Assembly: GCF_009936175.1 (NCBI RefSeq)
Contig: NZ_AP019773.1
Span: forward strand, 806,001-870,000
Length of the DNA stretch: 64,000 bases
Source of the DNA: Bartonella quintana
Lineage (GTDB): Bacteria; Pseudomonadota; Alphaproteobacteria; Rhizobiales; Rhizobiaceae
Direction of reading: 5' to 3'
The notes beneath the pieces are model-generated. The model saw only the letters and a program-made list of their open reading frames with translations, did no database searches and was not told the origin of the DNA. How positions within the stretch are numbered: the first letter of the stretch is position 1; each line of letters opens with the position of its first letter. Both the position numbers and the translations under genes were made by a program. Positions 62,875 to 64,000 of the stretch are shown piece by piece.

Positions 62875-64000
62875 TTAACGTCCAGCTAGTGGGGATAAAA
62901 GACGCACAGGTGTATAAAGGATAAGGTGCGTTGTTTTTTCCAACACACTACCACTATCAGCAAGCAGCGCCTGACTAAGTGATAATTCTGTACCCTGCAT
63001 AATTGTTGAGGCCAAAGAACCTTCTCGAGAAAGAGCCATTAACGTTGGTGAAGAGGCAAATACATTGTGCGCTCCACCATCAACATTAGAAAAATCAAGA
63101 ACAGCTATTCCATTTTTACGCAACATTTCAATATCCGACCCATCTCCCACACGATGATGTCCACCCGTAAGACGCCCTGAAACAGCGAGAGCTTTATCCG
63201 CACGAGATACCAAAATAGCTGTTGGCTGAGGCAATTTCTTAATATCCTTCAGTTGACGCTCAAACACATCAACATCAATGTCTGGCGCTGCCATTAACAA
63301 ACTTGTAATACGGCGAATAGGTTTATATTTTCCTTGTAATGCTAGAGTTCTAAACGCCTCCATTATGACAAAATTTCCCATAGAGTGCGCAATAACAGAA
63401 ATCCGATCAGCTTTTGTTTCACTAATAAGTGTCAAGAGCTCTATCATTCCATCACGCGCGAAATTGGCGCTATCACGGTCATAAATATAAAGGGGGATTG
63501 ATCCGGCAGAGGGCCACGAATAGTGCACAGCGACAACATTTAAAGAATAATCATATGTAAACTGGGCTGTACGAAATGTACCATCTGCAAAATTATTATT
63601 ATAGCCATGAATAAAAAGGAAAATTTCTCTTTTTCCTTTTGACTTTTTTTCTAAAGCAGCATTTAATTGCTGTTTAAATTGTTCCCTGTTATCGTATTTT
63701 TGCAATGCTACTGCTGCAAAATATTTATCGTGAGTAGGACTATAAGTGTTTATCTCTACAAAACCCTTCACGTGTTGTTGAGGGATTCCTACGTCAACGC
63801 GATTATAATACACTTTATTTGATCGCTCTGTTCCATAAGGCTGAGAATAGTTATTTTGTATCATACGACTTGTTGCAACATACACTGGAACGATAGCTTT
63901 CGGAGGTATCGGTCTACCTTCAACTTCCTTCTTCACTGCAATCATAGATGGTGTTGCATGGATACCATGCCAAAGGACAGCCCGCGATGTACTACACGCC
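62875..64000 (-). CDS. DUF900-type alpha/beta hydrolase, predicted lipoprotein (5' end outside the window)
   Basis: The frame stays open to the right edge, reading A-C-S-T-S-R-A-V-L-W-H-G before the first internal Met at 63945. The A-C pair (cysteine codon 63996-63994) looks like the end of a lipobox, so the true start is probably beyond 64000. The body is an alpha/beta hydrolase of the DUF900 group: REIFLFIHGYNNNFADGTFR (oxyanion strand), nucleophile elbow VIAHSMGNFVIMEAF, acid region ILVSRADKAL and histidine in VDGGAHNVF. Such proteins are putative envelope esterases with unknown substrates. At least 375 residues. Confidence 0.82.
   Translation of the reverse strand, partial: ACSTSRAVLWHGIHATPSMIAVKKEVEGRPIPPKAIVPVYVATSRMIQNNYSQPYGTERSNKVYYNRVDVGIPQQHVKGFVEINTYSPTHDKYFAAVALQKYDNREQFKQQLNAALEKKSKGKREIFLFIHGYNNNFADGTFRTAQFTYDYSLNVVAVHYSWPSAGSIPLYIYDRDSANFARDGMIELLTLISETKADRISVIAHSMGNFVIMEAFRTLALQGKYKPIRRITSLLMAAPDIDVDVFERQLKDIKKLPQPTAILVSRADKALAVSGRLTGGHHRVGDGSDIEMLRKNGIAVLDFSNVDGGAHNVFASSPTLMALSREGSLASTIMQGTELSLSQALLADSGSVLEKTTHLILYTPVRLLSPLAGR

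Overview
The window is AT-rich chromosomal DNA from an alphaproteobacterium of the order Hyphomicrobiales, most probably a Bartonella. The evidence is a rhizobial-type phosphatidylcholine synthase, an IalB-family secreted protein, a nuoA-N operon followed by birA, rnj, proS and lolCD, an alphaproteobacterial rne / amiC / mrcA / prfB neighbourhood, and many decayed genes of the kind seen in reduced genomes of host-restricted bacteria. The genus is inferred from gene content and style; no species can be assigned by reading.

Layout. 1-516: relic of a phage-type tyrosine recombinase (minus strand). 978-8437 (plus): rlpA, dacF, tmk, holB, metG, tatD and a PhnP-like metallo-beta-lactamase-fold gene, the last six closely packed. 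8438-14052: accessory and decayed DNA, with a hydroxyisobutyryl-CoA hydrolase relic, pcs, a ubiH-type hydroxylase, two orphan small exported or membrane ORFs and a relic of a type III restriction-modification methyltransferase. 14053-20603 (minus): an iron-sulfur assembly operon (iscS-like, sufB, sufC, sufD, sufS, sufT). 20775-23728 (plus): an alpha/beta hydrolase, tyrS and bcp. 23883-29063 (minus): prfB (expressed by a +1 frameshift), mrcA and amiC. 29667-32297 (plus): rne. 32389-33000 (minus): an IalB-like gene. 33378-35060: a badly decayed YejA-type peptide-binding protein gene. 35237-59813 (minus): mfd, sdhE, lolD, lolC, proS, rnj, birA and the complete complex I operon nuoN to nuoA. 60120-60446: tRNA-Asp and tRNA-Val on opposite strands. 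60447-64000: mostly non-coding, with a relic RelB/DinJ antitoxin, a coiled-coil protein and a truncated lipoprotein hydrolase.

Functionally this is core physiology: envelope building and remodelling (RlpA, DacF, PBP1a, AmiC, LolCD, Pcs), replication and repair (Tmk, HolB, Mfd), translation (MetG, TyrS, ProS, RF2), RNA turnover (RNase E and RNase J), Fe-S cluster supply (Suf) and its largest consumer (complex I, with at least eight predicted Fe-S clusters).

I found no CRISPR array, intact prophage, insertion sequence or obvious new multi-gene system. The most notable observations are a prfB recoding site whose in-frame stop is UAA rather than UGA, a DacF-type carboxypeptidase that has lost its SxN serine and its KTG motif, five recognisable gene relics (integrase, DNA methyltransferase, antitoxin, CoA hydrolase, peptide-binding protein), and several strong dyad symmetries in leaders or between genes.
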